Shown here: positions 12,311 to 24,273 of the stretch, one piece after another | Position numbering within the stretch: the stretch's first letter is position 1 | Layout of the letters: each line of letters opens with the position of its first letter | Assembly (NCBI GenBank): GCA_037974665.1 | Contig: CM075782.1 | Span: 41,344,851-41,408,850, forward strand | Length of the DNA: 64,000 nucleotides | DNA from: Ehretia macrophylla | Taxonomy: Eukaryota; Streptophyta; Magnoliopsida; Boraginales; Ehretiaceae | Direction of reading: 5' to 3' | The notes under the pieces: generated by a model | The model's input: only the letters and a program-made list of their open reading frames with translations | What the model was told of the DNA's origin: nothing | Databases searched by the model: none | Made by a program: the position numbers and the translations under genes

Positions 12311-12689
12311 TCACATAAGGAGTTACGCGGCGCACAACATACCATTGGAAAGCTCTCCGAGAGCTCTACAATGGGGGAAGCAAGCCTACTTAGTTGCAAC
12401 TAGTTTTGAAGCCCAAAATTGAATGTTTTCATCAGTTTTAGGCCACTTTTCACCTTTTGCATTGTTTTTTCGTCCCAGATCGTATGTTGTGAGCTGTTAA
12501 AAGGATGACAACCTAACTCGCGAGACATTAGAAGGCCCTACAATGCCTCGATATCATGTTTTGTGAGGATCCTGCATTGTCAAAATAGATAGGTCATCGT
12601 TAAGCCCGTTGGGCCTTTTGAATGGACCGCGTCTCTGGGCTGGGACTGTGAACCATGAACACATAAGGGATTTGTGCCCTCAACATGAC

Positions 12690-12808
12690 GGGTACGATCA
12701 CACCAGCACTAATGCAACGAATCCCATCAGAACTCCGAAGTTAAGCTTGGTTGGGCGAGAGTAGTACAAGGATGGGTGACCCCTTGGGAAGTCCTCGTGT
12801 TGCACCCC
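12690..12808 (+). rRNA. 5S rRNA copy, class L
   Basis: Full length. Differences include CAACGAATCCC and box A AAGTTAAGCTTGG; box C is intact. Confidence 0.8.
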
Positions 12809-13368
12809 GTGTTTCAATTTTTTTTGCCCTGGTTAGGCTTGCCAAGATGCTTTATCCACCACATTTCTATTACCAAATCCCACGACACCTTGGGCAAGGC
12901 AACTTCGCTTCACGTAGTAGCTGGGCCCGCAAACCAAGGGCGTGGTGCTTGTGACCAGGTCTCCGTCGCACCGGTGCCCATAACTTTTGATCCGTAAGGA
13001 GTTACGTGGCGCACAACATACCGTTGGAAAGATCTCCGAAAGCTCTACGATGGCGACATCAAGCTTGCTCGGCTGCACCAGTTTTCAGAACCTAAAATTG
13101 AACGTTTTCTTCAGTTTCGGGCCATTTTTCTTCTTTTGCTCTATTTTTTCATCCCGGATCGCACAACGTGAGCTGTTAAAAGGACGACAACCTAATTCGT
13201 GGGACAATAGAAGGCCCTACAACCCATCGATATCACGTCTTGTAAGGATGCTACGTTGTTAAAGTGGATGGGTTGTCGTTAAGCCCATTGGGCCATTTGA
13301 ATAGGCCATCTCTTTGGGATGGGGCTGTGAACCGTAAACACATAAGGGATTTGTGCTATCAACATGAC

Positions 13369-13487
13369 GGGTGCAATCATACTAGCACTAATGCACCGGA
13401 TCCCATCAGAACTCCGAAGTTAAGCATGCTTGGGCGAGAGTAGTACTAGGATGGGTGACCCCCTGGGAAGTCCTCGTGTTGCAGCCC
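13369..13487 (+). rRNA. 5S rRNA copy, class L, near consensus
   Basis: Few changes (GTGCAATC, CATACTAG, AAGCATGC, end GCAGCCCC). Box C with CCCTGGGAAG is canonical. Confidence 0.85.
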
Positions 13488-14049
13488 CCTTTTCAAATTT
13501 TTTTTTCCCTCGGTTAGGCTTGTCAAGATGCTTTATCCAACACATTTCTATTTCCGAATCCAACGGCACCATGGGCAAGACAACTTCGTATCACGTAGAG
13601 GCTGGGACAGCAAATCGAGGGCGTGGGGCTTGTGACCAGGTCTCTGTCGCTCCGGTGCCCATAACTTTTGAACCATATGGAGTTACGCGGCGCACGACAT
13701 ACGGTTAGAAAGCTCTCCGAGAGCTCTATGACGGGGGCAGCAAGGCTGCTCGACTGCACCAATTTTTGAAGCCCCAAATCGAATGTTTTCATCATTTTTG
13801 GATCACTTTTCTTCTTTTGTATTGTTTTTTCGTCCCGAATCGTACGTCGTCAGCTGTTAAAAGGACGACCACCTAACTCGCGGGATATTAGAGCGCCCTA
13901 CAACACGTCGATATCACATCTTGCGAGGATGCTGCGTTGTTGAAGCGGATGGGTTGTCGTTAAGCCCATTGTGCCTTCTGAATGGGCCATCTCTCTAGGT
14001 TGGGATTGTGAACCGTCAACACATAAAGGATTTGTGCCCACAACATGAC

Positions 14050-14168
14050 GGGTGCGATCATACCAGCACTAATGCACCAGATCCCATCAGAACTCCGAAG
14101 TTAAGCGTGCTTGGGCGAGAGTAGTGCTAGGATAGGTGACCCCCTAGAAAGTCCTCGTGTTGCACCCC
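14050..14168 (+). rRNA. 5S rRNA copy, class L
   Basis: The first half matches consensus except CACCAG. Box C reads GGATAGGTGACC and is followed by CTAGAAAG. The following spacer is a hybrid, with L head and S tail. Confidence 0.83.
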
Positions 14169-14576
14169 CCTTTTCAATTTTTTTCCCCGGTTAGGCCTGC
14201 TAAGATGCTTCATCCACCACATTTCTTTTACCGAATCCCATGGTACATTAGGCAAGACAACTTCGCTTCACGTAGGGGCTGGGCCCACAAACCGAGGGCG
14301 TTGGTCTTGTGACCAGGTCTCCGTCGCTCTGGTGCCCATAACTTTTGATCCGTAAGGAGTTACGCGGCGTACAGCATACCGTTAGAAAGCCCTCCGAGAG
14401 CTCTACAATAGAGGTAGCGAGCTTGCGATGTTGTGCCTTTTTTCGGTGCGCAAAATCAAATATTTTCATCAATTTTTGGCCACTTTTCTTTTTTTTGCGC
14501 TTATTTTTTTTCCCTGGTCGTTCGTCGGGAGTTGCAAAAAGGACGGCAAATAAGCGCTTTGCACACTCAACATGAC

Positions 14577-14696
14577 GGGTGTGATCATTCCAACAGTAAT
14601 GCACCGGATCCTATCAGATCTCTGAAGTTAAACGTGCTTGGGAGAGAGTGGTACTAGGATGGGTGACCCCTCTAGGAAGTCCTCGTGTTGCACCCC
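14577..14696 (+). rRNA. 5S rRNA copy, class S
   Basis: All class S markers are present, with one extra base after box C (GACCCCTCTAGG). Confidence 0.8.
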
Positions 14697-15110
14697 TCTT
14701 TTTGTTTTGCATTTTTTGCCCCGTTCAGGCTTGGCAAGATGCTTTATCCGTCATATTTCTATTACCGAGTCCCATGGAATCTTGGCCAAGACAACTTTGC
14801 TTCGCGTAGAGGCTAGGCCCGCAAACTGAGGGCGTGGGGCTTGTGACCAAGTCTCCGTCACTACGGTGCCCATAAGTTTTGATCCGTAAGGAGTTATACG
14901 GCGGACAACATACCGTTGGAAAGCTCTCCGAGATCTCTATGATAGGGGCAGTAAGCCTACTTTGATGCACCTATTTTTGGAGTCCAAAATTGAACGTTTT
15001 CATTAGTTTTGGGCCACTTTTCTTATTTTTGCGCTGTTTCTTCGTCCTTGATCGTTCGTCGGGAGACGCGAGAAGGACGACAAATAAGGCTTTTGCGCAC
15101 TCAACATGAC

Positions 15111-15229
15111 GGGTGCGATCATACTAGCAGTAATGCACTGGATCCTATCAGATCTCTGAAGTTAAGCGTGCTTAGGAGAGAGTAGTACTAGCATGGGTGA
15201 CCCTCAGGAGAGTCCTCGTGTTGCACCCC
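15111..15229 (+). rRNA. 5S rRNA copy, class S
   Basis: Full length; GCATGGGTGACC at box C and CAGGAGAGTCC after it. Confidence 0.8.
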
Positions 15230-15643
15230 CTTTTTGTTTTGAATTTTTTGCCCTGTTCAGGCTTGCCAATATGCTTTATCCATCACATTTCTATTACAGA
15301 GCCCCATGGCATCATGAGCAAGACAACTTCGCCTTGCGTAGAGGATGGGCCTGCAAACTGAGGGCGTGGGGCTTGTCACCAAGTCTCCCTCTCTCTGGTG
15401 CCCATAACTTTTGATCTGTAAGGAGTTATGCAGCGCACAGCATACCGTTGGAAAGCTCTCCGAGAGCTTTATGATGATGATAGCAAGCCTGATCATCTGC
15501 GCCTATTTTCGGAGACCAAAATCAAAAGTTTTCATCAATTTCGGGCCACTTTTTTTTCTTTTGGCGCTATTTCTTCGTCCTTGATCGTTCGTCGGGAGCT
15601 GCGAAAAGGATGACAAATAAGGGCTTTGCCCACTCAACATGAC

Positions 15644-15762
15644 GAGTGTGATTAGACCAGCAGTAATGCACCAGATCCCATCAGATCTCTGAAGTTAAAC
15701 GTGCTTGGGAGAGAGTAGTACTAGGATGGGTGAGCCCCAGGGAAGTTCTCATGTTGCACCCC
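15644..15762 (+). rRNA. 5S rRNA copy, class S
   Basis: It starts GAGTGTGATTAGACC; box A is AAGTTAAACGTGC. It is followed by a hybrid spacer (S head, L tail). Confidence 0.8.
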
Positions 15763-16325
15763 TTTTTTCATTTTGCATTTTTTTTCCCGTTCACACTTGC
15801 CAAGATGCTTTATCCGTCACATTCTATTACCGAGTTCTACGGCATTGTGGGCAAGACAACTTCTCTTCGCGTAGAGGCTAGGCCCACAAACTGAGGGTGT
15901 GGGGCCTGTGACAAGGTCTCTGTAGCTACGGTGCCCATAACTTTTGATCCATAAGTAGTTATGCAGTGCACAGCATACCGTTGGAAAGCTCTCCGAGAGC
16001 TCTACGACGGGGGCAAAAATCCTAGTCGGCTGCAACTATTTTTGGAGCCCAAAATCAAATATTTTCATCAATTTCGGGCCATTTTTCTTCTTTTACGCTA
16101 TTTTACCGTCCCGAATCGTACTTCATGAGCTGTTAAAAGGACGACAACCTAACTCATGGGACATTATAGGGCCCTACAATGCCACGATATCACGTCTTGT
16201 AAGGATGCTGTGTTGTCGGAGCAGATGGGTTGTCGTTATGCCCATTGAGCCTTATGAATGGGCCAACTCTCTGGGCTGGGACTGTGAACCGTCAAGATAT
16301 AAGGGATTTGTGCCCTCACCATGAC

Positions 16326-16443
16326 GGGTCCGATCATACCAGAACTAATGCACCTGATCCATCAGAACTCTGAAGTTAAGCATGCTTGGGCGAGAGTAGT
16401 ACTAGGATGGGTGACCCCCTGGGATGTCCTCATATTGCACCCC
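16326..16443 (+). rRNA. 5S rRNA copy, class L, 1-nt deletion
   Basis: One C of GGATCCC is lost (CTGATCCATC). Its upstream spacer tail (about 16140-16325) shares many private variants with 8102-8283. Confidence 0.8.
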
Positions 16444-17004
16444 CTTTTTCAATTTTTTTTGTCCTGGTTAGGCTAGCCAAGTTGTTTTATCTACCACATT
16501 TCTTTTACCGAATCCCACGGCACCTTGGGCAAGACAACTTCACTTCACGTAGAGGCTGGGCCAGCAAATCGAGGGCGTGGGGCTTGTGACCAGGTCTCCG
16601 TTGCTCCGGTGCCCATAACTATTGATCTATAAGGAGTTACTCGGCGCACAACATACCGTTCGAAAGCTATCCGAAAGCTCTACGATGGGGGAAGCAAGCC
16701 TACTCGGCTGCAACTATTTTTGGAGCCCAAAATTGAACATTTTTATTAGTTTCGAGCCATTTTCCTTCTTTTTACGCTGTTTATCTGTCCCGGATCGTAC
16801 GTCGTGAGCCGCAAAAAGGATGACAATCTAACTCGCGGGACATTAGAGTGCCCTACTACCCGTCGATATCAAGTCTTGCGAGGATGCTGGGTTGTTGAAG
16901 CGGATGGGTTGTCGTTAAGCCCATTGGGCCTTCTAAATGGGCCATCTCTCTGGGTTGGGACTATGAACCGTCAACACATAAGGGATTTGTGCCCACAACA
17001 TGAC

Positions 17005-17122
17005 GAGTGCGATCATACCAGTACTAATGCACCAAATCCCACTAGAACTCTGAAGTTAAGCGTGCTTGGCGAGAGTAGTGCTAGGATGGGTGACCCCATA
17101 TGAAGTCCTCGTGTTGCACCCC
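17005..17122 (+). rRNA. 5S rRNA copy, class L, 1-nt deletion
   Basis: One G is missing in CTTGGCGAG. The sequence after box C reads CCCATATGAAG. It is followed by a hybrid spacer (L head, S tail). Confidence 0.8.
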
Positions 17123-17529
17123 CCTTTTCAATTTTTTTCCTCGGTTAGGCCTGCCAAGATGCTTTATCCACCATATTTCTTTTACCGAATCCCACGGTAC
17201 ATTGGGCAAAACAACTTCGCTTCACGTGGGAGCTGGGCCTGCAAACTGAGGGCGTTGGTCTTGTGACCAGGTCTCCGTCGCTCTTGTACGCATAACTTTT
17301 GATCGTAAGGAGTTACGCGGCACATAACATACCGTTGGAAAGCCCTCCGAGAGCTTTATGATAGAGGCAGTGAGCTTGCGATGCTTTGCATTTTTTCGGA
17401 GCCCAAAATCAAATGTTTTCATCAGTTTCGGGACACTTTTCTTCTTTTTGCACTGTTTTTTTGTCCTTGGTCGTTCGTCGAGAGCTGCAAAAAGGATGAC
17501 AAATAAGCGCTTTGCATACTCAACATGAC

Positions 17530-17648
17530 GGGTGTGATCATACCAATAGTAACGCACCGGATCCTATCAGATCTCCGAAGTTAAGCGTGCTTGGGAGAGA
17601 GTAGTACTAGGATGGGTGACCCTCTAGGAAGTCCTCGTGTTGCACCCC
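17530..17648 (+). rRNA. 5S rRNA copy, class S
   Basis: Class S markers throughout; AATAGTAACGC in helix II and GACCCTCTAGG after box C. Confidence 0.8.
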
Positions 17649-18063
17649 TCTTTTTGTTTTGTTTTTTTGCTCCCCGTTCAGGCTTGCCAAGATGCTTTAT
17701 TCTTCAACTTTCTATTACCGAGTCTCATGGCATGTTGGGCAAGACAACTTCGTTTCGTGTAGAGGATGGGCCTGCAAACCGAGGGCGTGGGGCCTGTGAC
17801 CAGGTCTCCGCCGCTCCGGTGACCATAACTTTTGATCCGTAAAGAGTTATGCAACGCTCAGCATACCGTTGGAAAGCTCTCCGAGAGCTCTATGATGAGG
17901 GTGGCAAGCTTACTCGGTTGCGCCTATTTTCATTGCCCAAAATCAAAGGTTTTCATTAGTTTTGGGCCACTTTTCTTATTTTTGCGCTGTTTCTTCATCC
18001 TTGATCGTTCGTAGGGAGCCGCGAAAAGGACGACACATTAGGGCTTTGCACACTCAACATGAA

Positions 18064-18182
18064 GGGTGCAATCATACCAGCAGTAATGCACTAAATCCTA
18101 TCAGATCTCTGAAGTTAACCGTGCTTAGGAGAGAGTAGTACTAAGATGGGTGACCCCTAGGGAAGTCTTCGTGTTGCAGCCC
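18064..18182 (+). rRNA. 5S rRNA copy, class S
   Basis: Changes include CACTAAATCC, box A AAGTTAACCGTGC, CTAAGATGGG at box C and end GCAGCCC. Confidence 0.78.
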
Positions 18183-18596
18183 CCTTTTTGTTTTGAATTT
18201 TTTGCCTGGTTCAGGGTTGCCAAGATGCATTATCTGTCACATTTCTATTACCGAGTCCCACTTCATCTTGGGCAAGACAACTTCGCTTCGCGTAGAGGCC
18301 GGGCCTGCAAACTGAGGGCGTAGGGCTTGTGACCAAGTCTCCCTCGCTCTAGTGTCAATAAGTTTTGATCTGTAAGGAGTTATGCAGTGCACAACATACC
18401 GTTGGAAAGCTCTACGAGAGCTCTACGATGATGGCCGTAAGCCTACTCATCTGCGCCTTTTTTCGGAGCCCAAAATCGAAAGTTTTCATCAGTTTCGTGC
18501 CACTTTTCTTCTTTCTGCTCTATTTCTTCGTCCCTGATCGTTCGTTGGGAGCCGCAAAATGTACGACAAATAATGACTTTGCGCACTCAACATAAC

Positions 18597-18714
18597 GGGT
18601 GTAGTTATACCCGCAGTAATACACCGAATCCCATTAGATCTCCAAAGTTAAGCGTGCTTGGGAGAGAGTAGTACTAGGATGGGTGCCCCCAAGGAAGTCC
18701 TCGTGTTGCACCCC
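18597..18714 (+). rRNA. 5S rRNA copy, class S
   Basis: Box C is damaged (GGGTGCCCCC). The 5' flank AAAATGTACGACAAATAATGAC is shared with the copy at 57211, about 38.6 kb away. Confidence 0.76.
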
Positions 18715-19127
18715 CCATTTTGTTTTGAATTTTTTGCCCCATTCACGCTTGCCAAGATGTATTATCCATCACATTTCTATTTGCGAGTCTATGGCATCAT
18801 GGGCAAGACAACTTCGCTTCGCGTAGAGTCTGGGACCGCAAACTAAGGGTGTGGGGCCTGTGATGAGGTCTCCGTCGCAACGATGCCCATAACTTTTGAT
18901 CCGTAAGGAGTTATGCAGCGCACAACATACCGTTGGAAAGCTCTCCGAGAGCTCTATGATGGGGGCAGCAAGCTTGCTCAGCTGCGCCTATTTTTGGAGC
19001 CCAAAATCGAATGTTTTCATCAGCTTCAGGGCATTTTTCTACTTTTTGCGCTGTTTCTTCATCCCTGATCGTTCGTCGGGAGCCGTAAAAAGGACCACAA
19101 ATAAGGGCTTTGCACACTAAACATAAC

Positions 19128-19246
19128 GGGTGCGATAATACTAGCAGTAATGCACCGGATCCCATTAGATCTCCGAAGTTAAGCGTGCTTGGGAGAAAGT
19201 AGTACTAGGATTTGGGACCCTCAAGGAAGTCCTCATGTTCCACCCC
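19128..19246 (+). rRNA. 5S rRNA copy, class S, damaged box C
   Basis: Box C reads GGATTTGGGACCC. It is almost identical to the copy at 20194, two units downstream, including flanking AACATAACGGG. Confidence 0.76.
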
Positions 19247-19660
19247 CCTTTTTGTTTTGCATTTTTTGCCCCGTTCAGGCTTGCCAAGATGCTTTATCTG
19301 TCACATTTCTATAACAGAGTCCAATAGCATCGTGGGCAAGACAACTTCACTTCGCGTAGAGCCTGGGCTTGTAAACTGAGGGCGTGGGGCTTGTGACCAA
19401 GTCTCCCTCGCTCTAGTGTCCATAACTTTTGATCTGTAAGGAGTTATGCAGTGCACAGCATACCGTTGGAAAGCTCTGCGAGAGCTCTACAATGATGGTC
19501 GTAAGCTTACTCATCTGCGCCCTTTTTCGGAGCCCAAAATCGAAAGTTTTCATCAGTTTCGGGTCACTTTTCTTCTTTCTGCTCTATTTCTTCGTCCCTG
19601 ATCGTTTGTCGAGAGGCGCAAAAAGGAAGACAAATAAGGGCTTTGTACACTCAAAATGAC

Positions 19661-19779
19661 AGGTGCAATTATACCAGCAGTAATGCGCCGGATCCCATCA
19701 GATCTCCAAAGTTAAGCGTGCTTGGGAAAGAGTAGTACTAGGATGGATGACTCCCAAGGAAGTTCTCATGTTGTACCCC
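19661..19779 (+). rRNA. 5S rRNA copy, class S
   Basis: It starts AGGTGCAATT; box C is GGATGGATGACTCC and the end TGTACCCC. The upstream spacer resembles that of the copy at 18597. Confidence 0.76.
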
Positions 19780-20193
19780 CCTTTTCATTTTGCATTTTTT
19801 TCCCCGTTCACGCTTGCCAAGATGCATTATCCGTCACATTTCTATTCGCAAGTCCTACGGCATCATGGGCAAGACAACTTCGCTTCATGTAGAGGCTAGG
19901 ACCGCAAACCGAGGGCGTGGGGCTTGGGACCAGGTCTCCGTCGCTCCGGTGCCCATAACTTTTTATCCGTAAAGAGTTACACACCGTACAACATACTGTT
20001 GGAAAGCTCTCCGAGAGCTCTATGATGGGGACCGCAAGCCTGCTCAGCAGCGCCTATTTTTGGAGACCAAAATTGAATAGTTTCAACAGTTTTCGGACAC
20101 TTTTCTTCTTTTTGCGCTGTTTCTTCATCCCTGATCGTTCGTCGGGAGCCGCAAAAAGGACCACAAATAAGGGCTTTGCACACTAAACATAAC

Positions 20194-20312
20194 GGGTGCA
20201 ATAATACTAGCAGTAATGCAACGGATCCCATTAGATCTCCGAAGTTAAGCGTGCTTGGGAGAGAGTAGTACTAAGATTTGGGACCCTCAAGGAAGTCCTC
20301 ATGTTGCACCCC
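20194..20312 (+). rRNA. 5S rRNA copy, class S, damaged box C
   Basis: Pairs with 19128 in a two-unit duplication; same defective AGATTTGGGACCC. Its spacer is the one split by the full-length retrotransposon, 238 bases after its start. Confidence 0.76.
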
Positions 20313-21142
20313 CCTTGTCGTTTTGCATTTTTTGCCCCGTTCAGGCTTGCCAAGATGCTTTATCCGTCACATTTCTGTTACCGAGTCCCACGGCATCTTG
20401 GGCATGATAACTGCGCTTCACGTAAAGGCTGTGTGAGGCTCGACCTCGATTTGCGTGTGATACCTCCTTTCATGTGCCCTAATCTATATTTGCGTGCCTT
20501 GACCTAGGTTTAAGAATTGTGTTTCATTTTGTGTGCCTTGCATTGAGTTACGTGCATTCATTTAGGGTTGCATGCATTTACTTGGAAAACGTGCGTTCGT
20601 CTCGTAGTTCATGCCCTACCTCGTAGTGCGTGCCCTAGACCTAGGAAAACGTGCCCTCACGCTAATCAAGAAAACATCTTACACGAAGCACTAGGTTATT
20701 AATTAATCCTACAAATTTCACTAACTATTATTAAATTACTAATTCAACCCACTAGAAGACAATCTCACAAAAAGCTGGATATTCCTTATTCTTTATTCCT
20801 TATTCTTTTTGCACTTTCAACACACAATTAAATAATGCTCAAAAGATGACAAAAATTCAGAATTTAAGCTAGCCTTGGCCGACCACTATGTGTATTTGAA
20901 CTAGCATTGCATAATTTATTAACAATCCTAGACATTCTATGACAACTAATGACACAATTGCAAAAAAAAATTAGCTCAAAACTCCCCAAAAGCTTCCAAA
21001 TCTCGACAAGGCTCCTTGCCCATGCTAGGAATTTCAAAATGCTCCTTGAAGACATAAAAATGCTGAATTACAAAGCTCAAGGCTGACATATGCCTTAACA
21101 ATTGCAAAAGCCTTCATTTTTTACTTCATTCTCTTATTTCCT

Positions 21143-21183
21143 CACATTTCTCTCTCTCCCTCTCATTCTTCTCTCTCTCTCTC
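21143..21183. repeat. CT-rich microsatellite in the 5' LTR
   Basis: Interrupted TCTCTC tract shared with the 3' LTR (29552-29585) and, reversed, with the solo LTR. Confidence 0.8.
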
Positions 21184-22997
21184 GGCCTTGGCTGAGTTTC
21201 ATCTTACCATTGCTTATCTTCATCATTCCATGGTGCACCAAGACAAGCAACAAGCAAAGAGACTCGACCAAGCTAGCTAAGTTGCAAGAATCACACATGC
21301 AAGATCTTTGAGTCACCATTTCAGCCTTGGTGAGCTTGCTAGCTTCCATTTCTTTTCTTCTTGTTCTAACCACATGCATCTACTAAGAACTTGGTCACTA
21401 AGCTAGGAAAAACAGAAAGAAATCGGGTAGTTTCTCGGCCAAGCAAGGAAGAAGAAGAAATTTATGCTTCATCAAAGTTTTGTGCATCTTCTTGTCGATT
21501 TGCTAAGGTGAGGGCTAAAACCTTTTGAAAATCCTTCAAAAATCCACATGCATGCTCTTAAATGTTTTTCTTTGCTTCTGTACTTGAGATATATGTGTGT
21601 TTATAAGCTTTTACAACCATGCATGACAAGATTTTGGCTTGAAGATGATGATAGATGAAATCGGGTTTGGTGATAGCTCTCTGTCTTGTGGTTATGAGGT
21701 GAGTTTGGATAGGCAAATGATGTTAAAAATGCATGAAATTTGGTAGGTAACCATTGTTGCCTGTTTTGAACATTTTTCGCAGAAATAGGACAAATCTAAT
21801 TTTGACTCTATGGTCCTCAAAATGGCAAATCATTAAAATGTGTCCAAATCTGGAAGTCTGGAAAAATGAAGCAGGTTTTGGCAGATGCACTGACCTTGTA
21901 GAACGAACTAGTTTTGACTTAGTAAATGATGTTCCAAATGCATGAAATTTGGTGTGCTCCTAGCTTTTTCAGTTCTGGACATGTTTTTCAAAAATGGACT
22001 AAGGCTAAATCTGACCCTAAGGACCACAAAAATGACAAGTATTGAAATGTGTGCAAATCTGGACAGTTTTGTGCAATCCCACTGTTTTGGCTATAACTAT
22101 TGATCTCGAACTCCAAATGATGCAAGATTTGTTTCTCAATTTAGTTCACTTCTTAAGATTTAATTTGACATCTTATTCACTAGAATTGGAGATTGTTTTC
22201 TTGTCTTAAGGATTGTGAGAATATAGCCTATTGCAGTAAGGGTTTCACTTAGTTGTATGCTTAGAAAATTTGTTGTAACTTCTCTTGTGGTATTAAATGC
22301 TTGGGTTTGTGGCATTGGGATGTTGTGTGGACTGTTTTGAATACTTGTGGATGTTTGAATTAATTGATGCTTGGCTTGAGATTGATTTTGAGTTGATTTG
22401 GGGCTTAATCGCACTGGAAAGCACAAAATGGAATCCCTAGTGACTAGGTAAACTTGCTAAGTGTTGATCCTTTGGATATTGTGTGTGATTATATGTTGAG
22501 TAGGCTGCCCGTAGTTGCCCTTATAGCCCTAAATGTGATTTTGATCATTGCATGTCGACAAATAGGTCTTTCTTACATCCAAACCCACGTAAATGTTGTT
22601 GCATGTTGAATAGTCTTATTATTTGATTACGTAGACTTTGAATTGAGTTATATGACTTAATTTACGTGCGTATATGGCTGCCAGTTTAATGTTCATATAA
22701 CTCCATGTGCCTTTCAAGCGAAATTACTTGTCTATTCGTGCCTCGCTTGTTTACTTGCCAATGTGCAATCTTATGACTATCCGGAGGCAACCTACTTTGT
22801 TGTCCTCCTAATGTGATATATTAAATGTCATAAATGTGCATTGCATATGAGGTTGCAACCTTTCATTCTGGCGTGGTAGCGTTCACGCACACCGGGCGGC
22901 ATCGGGCTTGCCGGTGCAACCGTGACTACCATTGTCCAATTCTCTCTCTCGCTTGGGGGCTAGACTTCCTCGGAGAGTTGGGTCATCGGATTTCGGG

Positions 22998-23012
22998 GTA
23001 CATCCGGAGTAC
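22998..23012. promoter_or_regulatory. Conserved LTR near-palindrome, 5' LTR copy
   Basis: GTACATCCGGAGTAC preceded by GGGTCATCGGATTTCGG, as in the LTR at 1-2405. Confidence 0.5.
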
Positions 23013-24019
23013 ACCCACTTGGCGTGATAAGGGGATGATTTGAAGTCGGCCGCAACAACTGAGAGCAAAAGCTCACCGTATCCTTTTACTATATGTATAA
23101 GGACTCTCACTTGTTTCCTAGAGGACCTCGGGGAGGAAAGACTGGTAATTGTGTTCCTTTACTTTATATTATTGTTATGTACTTAATTGTGTACATTCAT
23201 GCTTACAAAAAGATTTTCATAAGTTGAACCGGAAAATGAGTTTCAAAACCTATTTCTCGTTCCCCCTCGCTGAGTTCATAAGGACTCACCATCTTTTATC
23301 ATCTCAGGTGAAGAAGATCAAGAACAGGTACCTGAGGACGATGTGCCTAACGATGATTCCTTAGAGTGATTACCTGTCCTATGTGCTTTGCGTGATTATG
23401 GCAATTTGTGAACTATGCTACTTGAAGACTATTTCTTTTATGTTGCTTAATGTTTGTAATGTAAAAGACCCCCGTTGTAATTTGGGGTCTAATTTTGGTT
23501 TGTACTGATATTTACTAGACAGACACTAGACACTACTATGATCGTTTTGCTATTATTACTGCTAGTATCTATCATAGGATTATGAAGTATTAGGTAAGGG
23601 TTAAGTAAAATGAACCAACCAAATCTTAAGCATGCACTCGTTGTTAAGCTAAGATCAACATGTACTTTTGTAACAAGGATAAACAAACAAATGAGACATA
23701 GTATCGTGCTAGGTTATTAATCAAACGAGACATCGAGATAACCAGTAGGCATTTCAATTGATGCTAAGTAGTAATCTTAGTTAGAAATGTGATTGAGAAT
23801 TGGAAAATTTGAGGCGTTTAAAGAATTAGATCAAACCAAAGAGCCCAATTACAACCGTTATGCTGCCAGTTTTTCAGAAAATTTTGGAGTTTAGGCTAAA
23901 ACATTAAGTGTTAAATCTTCATAAACGGTTAAATATGTGATATGACTTGAATATTTAGATCATACCCTAGTCTAACGTTATAGGACGGGTTGGGGCGTGA
24001 CACCTTGTAAGTAAAAGAA

Positions 24020-24031
24020 TGGTATAAGAGC
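24020..24031 (+). other. Probable primer binding site (initiator tRNA-Met type)
   Basis: TGGTATAAGAGC differs by one base from TGGTATCAGAGC, the usual complement to the 3' end of plant initiator tRNA-Met. It lies 17 bases after the LTR end, farther than usual. The intact version of this site is present in the minus-strand element at 62616-62632. Confidence 0.7.
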
Positions 24032-24273
24032 TTAGATTGCTTAAGCCGGGTTTAACTCTCGGACCATGGGTAGAGCCCTAGGATGATTAGGATGACTTGT
24101 CTATATGTTGTTGTGTGATAATGTTAATTGTGCCTTCTGTGTTCTATGTGCTTAAGTGATTAACATGTCTAAATTGTTTCTAGAATTGTATCTATATCAT
24201 GTTGCATATCTTATGCATCAAATTCTTGTTTGTCGTATTTCAATAAATTGTGCATCGTAATCTGTGCCTATAG

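Larger units (their letters stand above)
8594..12315 (-). mobile_element. Solo LTR of the Tekay-like family
   Basis: Both ends are TG...CA in reverse orientation (TGTCACGCC at 8594, GGGCCTCACA ending at 12315). It is flanked by perfect TAAGG duplications at 8589-8593 and 12316-12320, and it interrupts a 5S spacer whose halves join cleanly. It matches, reverse-complemented, the LTRs of the element at 20432-32403 over most of its length. It is longer (3722 versus about 3572 bp), mainly because of an extended GTGC-rich block near its 5' end (about 11940-12310). No internal region, PBS or PPT lies next to it, so it is a solo LTR left by LTR-LTR recombination. The short open frames inside it are not supported as genes. 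Confidence 0.92.
18360..20312 (+). repeat. Two-unit (about 1065 bp) higher-order repeat of the class S monomer
   Basis: The spacer at 18365-18600 and that at 19429-19660 share ATGATGGCCGTAAGC / ATGATGGTCGTAAGC and CTCATCTGCGCC. The genes at 19128 and 20194 share CATAACGGGTGC, CCATTAGATC and the TTTGGGACCC box C. Offsets are 1064-1066 bp, meaning two monomers were copied together. Confidence 0.75.
12316..20431 (+). repeat. 5S rDNA tandem array, segment B
   Basis: Fourteen 5S copies start at 12690, 13369, 14050, 14577, 15111, 15644, 16326, 17005, 17530, 18064, 18597, 19128, 19661 and 20194. Subtracting the solo LTR and one TAAGG from the distance 8284-12690 gives 679 bp, exactly the L repeat length, so segment B continues segment A. 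Class order is L (12690-14050), S (14577-15644), L (16326-17005), S (17530-20194). Spacers of about 410 bp (S) or 560 bp (L) hold no other gene. The segment ends at GGCTG (20427-20431), the target site of the full-length element. Confidence 0.93.
20432..24002 (+). repeat. 5' LTR of the Tekay-like element
   Basis: Starts TGTGAGGCTCGACC and ends GGGGCGTGACA. It contains the CGTGC-rich start, a CT microsatellite near 21143-21183, AAGGTGAGGG at 21505-21514, and the near-palindrome at 22998-23012. A CAG/GTGAAG junction near 23308 resembles a splice acceptor. The small open frame at 23149-23364 is discussed as a finding, not as a gene. Confidence 0.94.
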
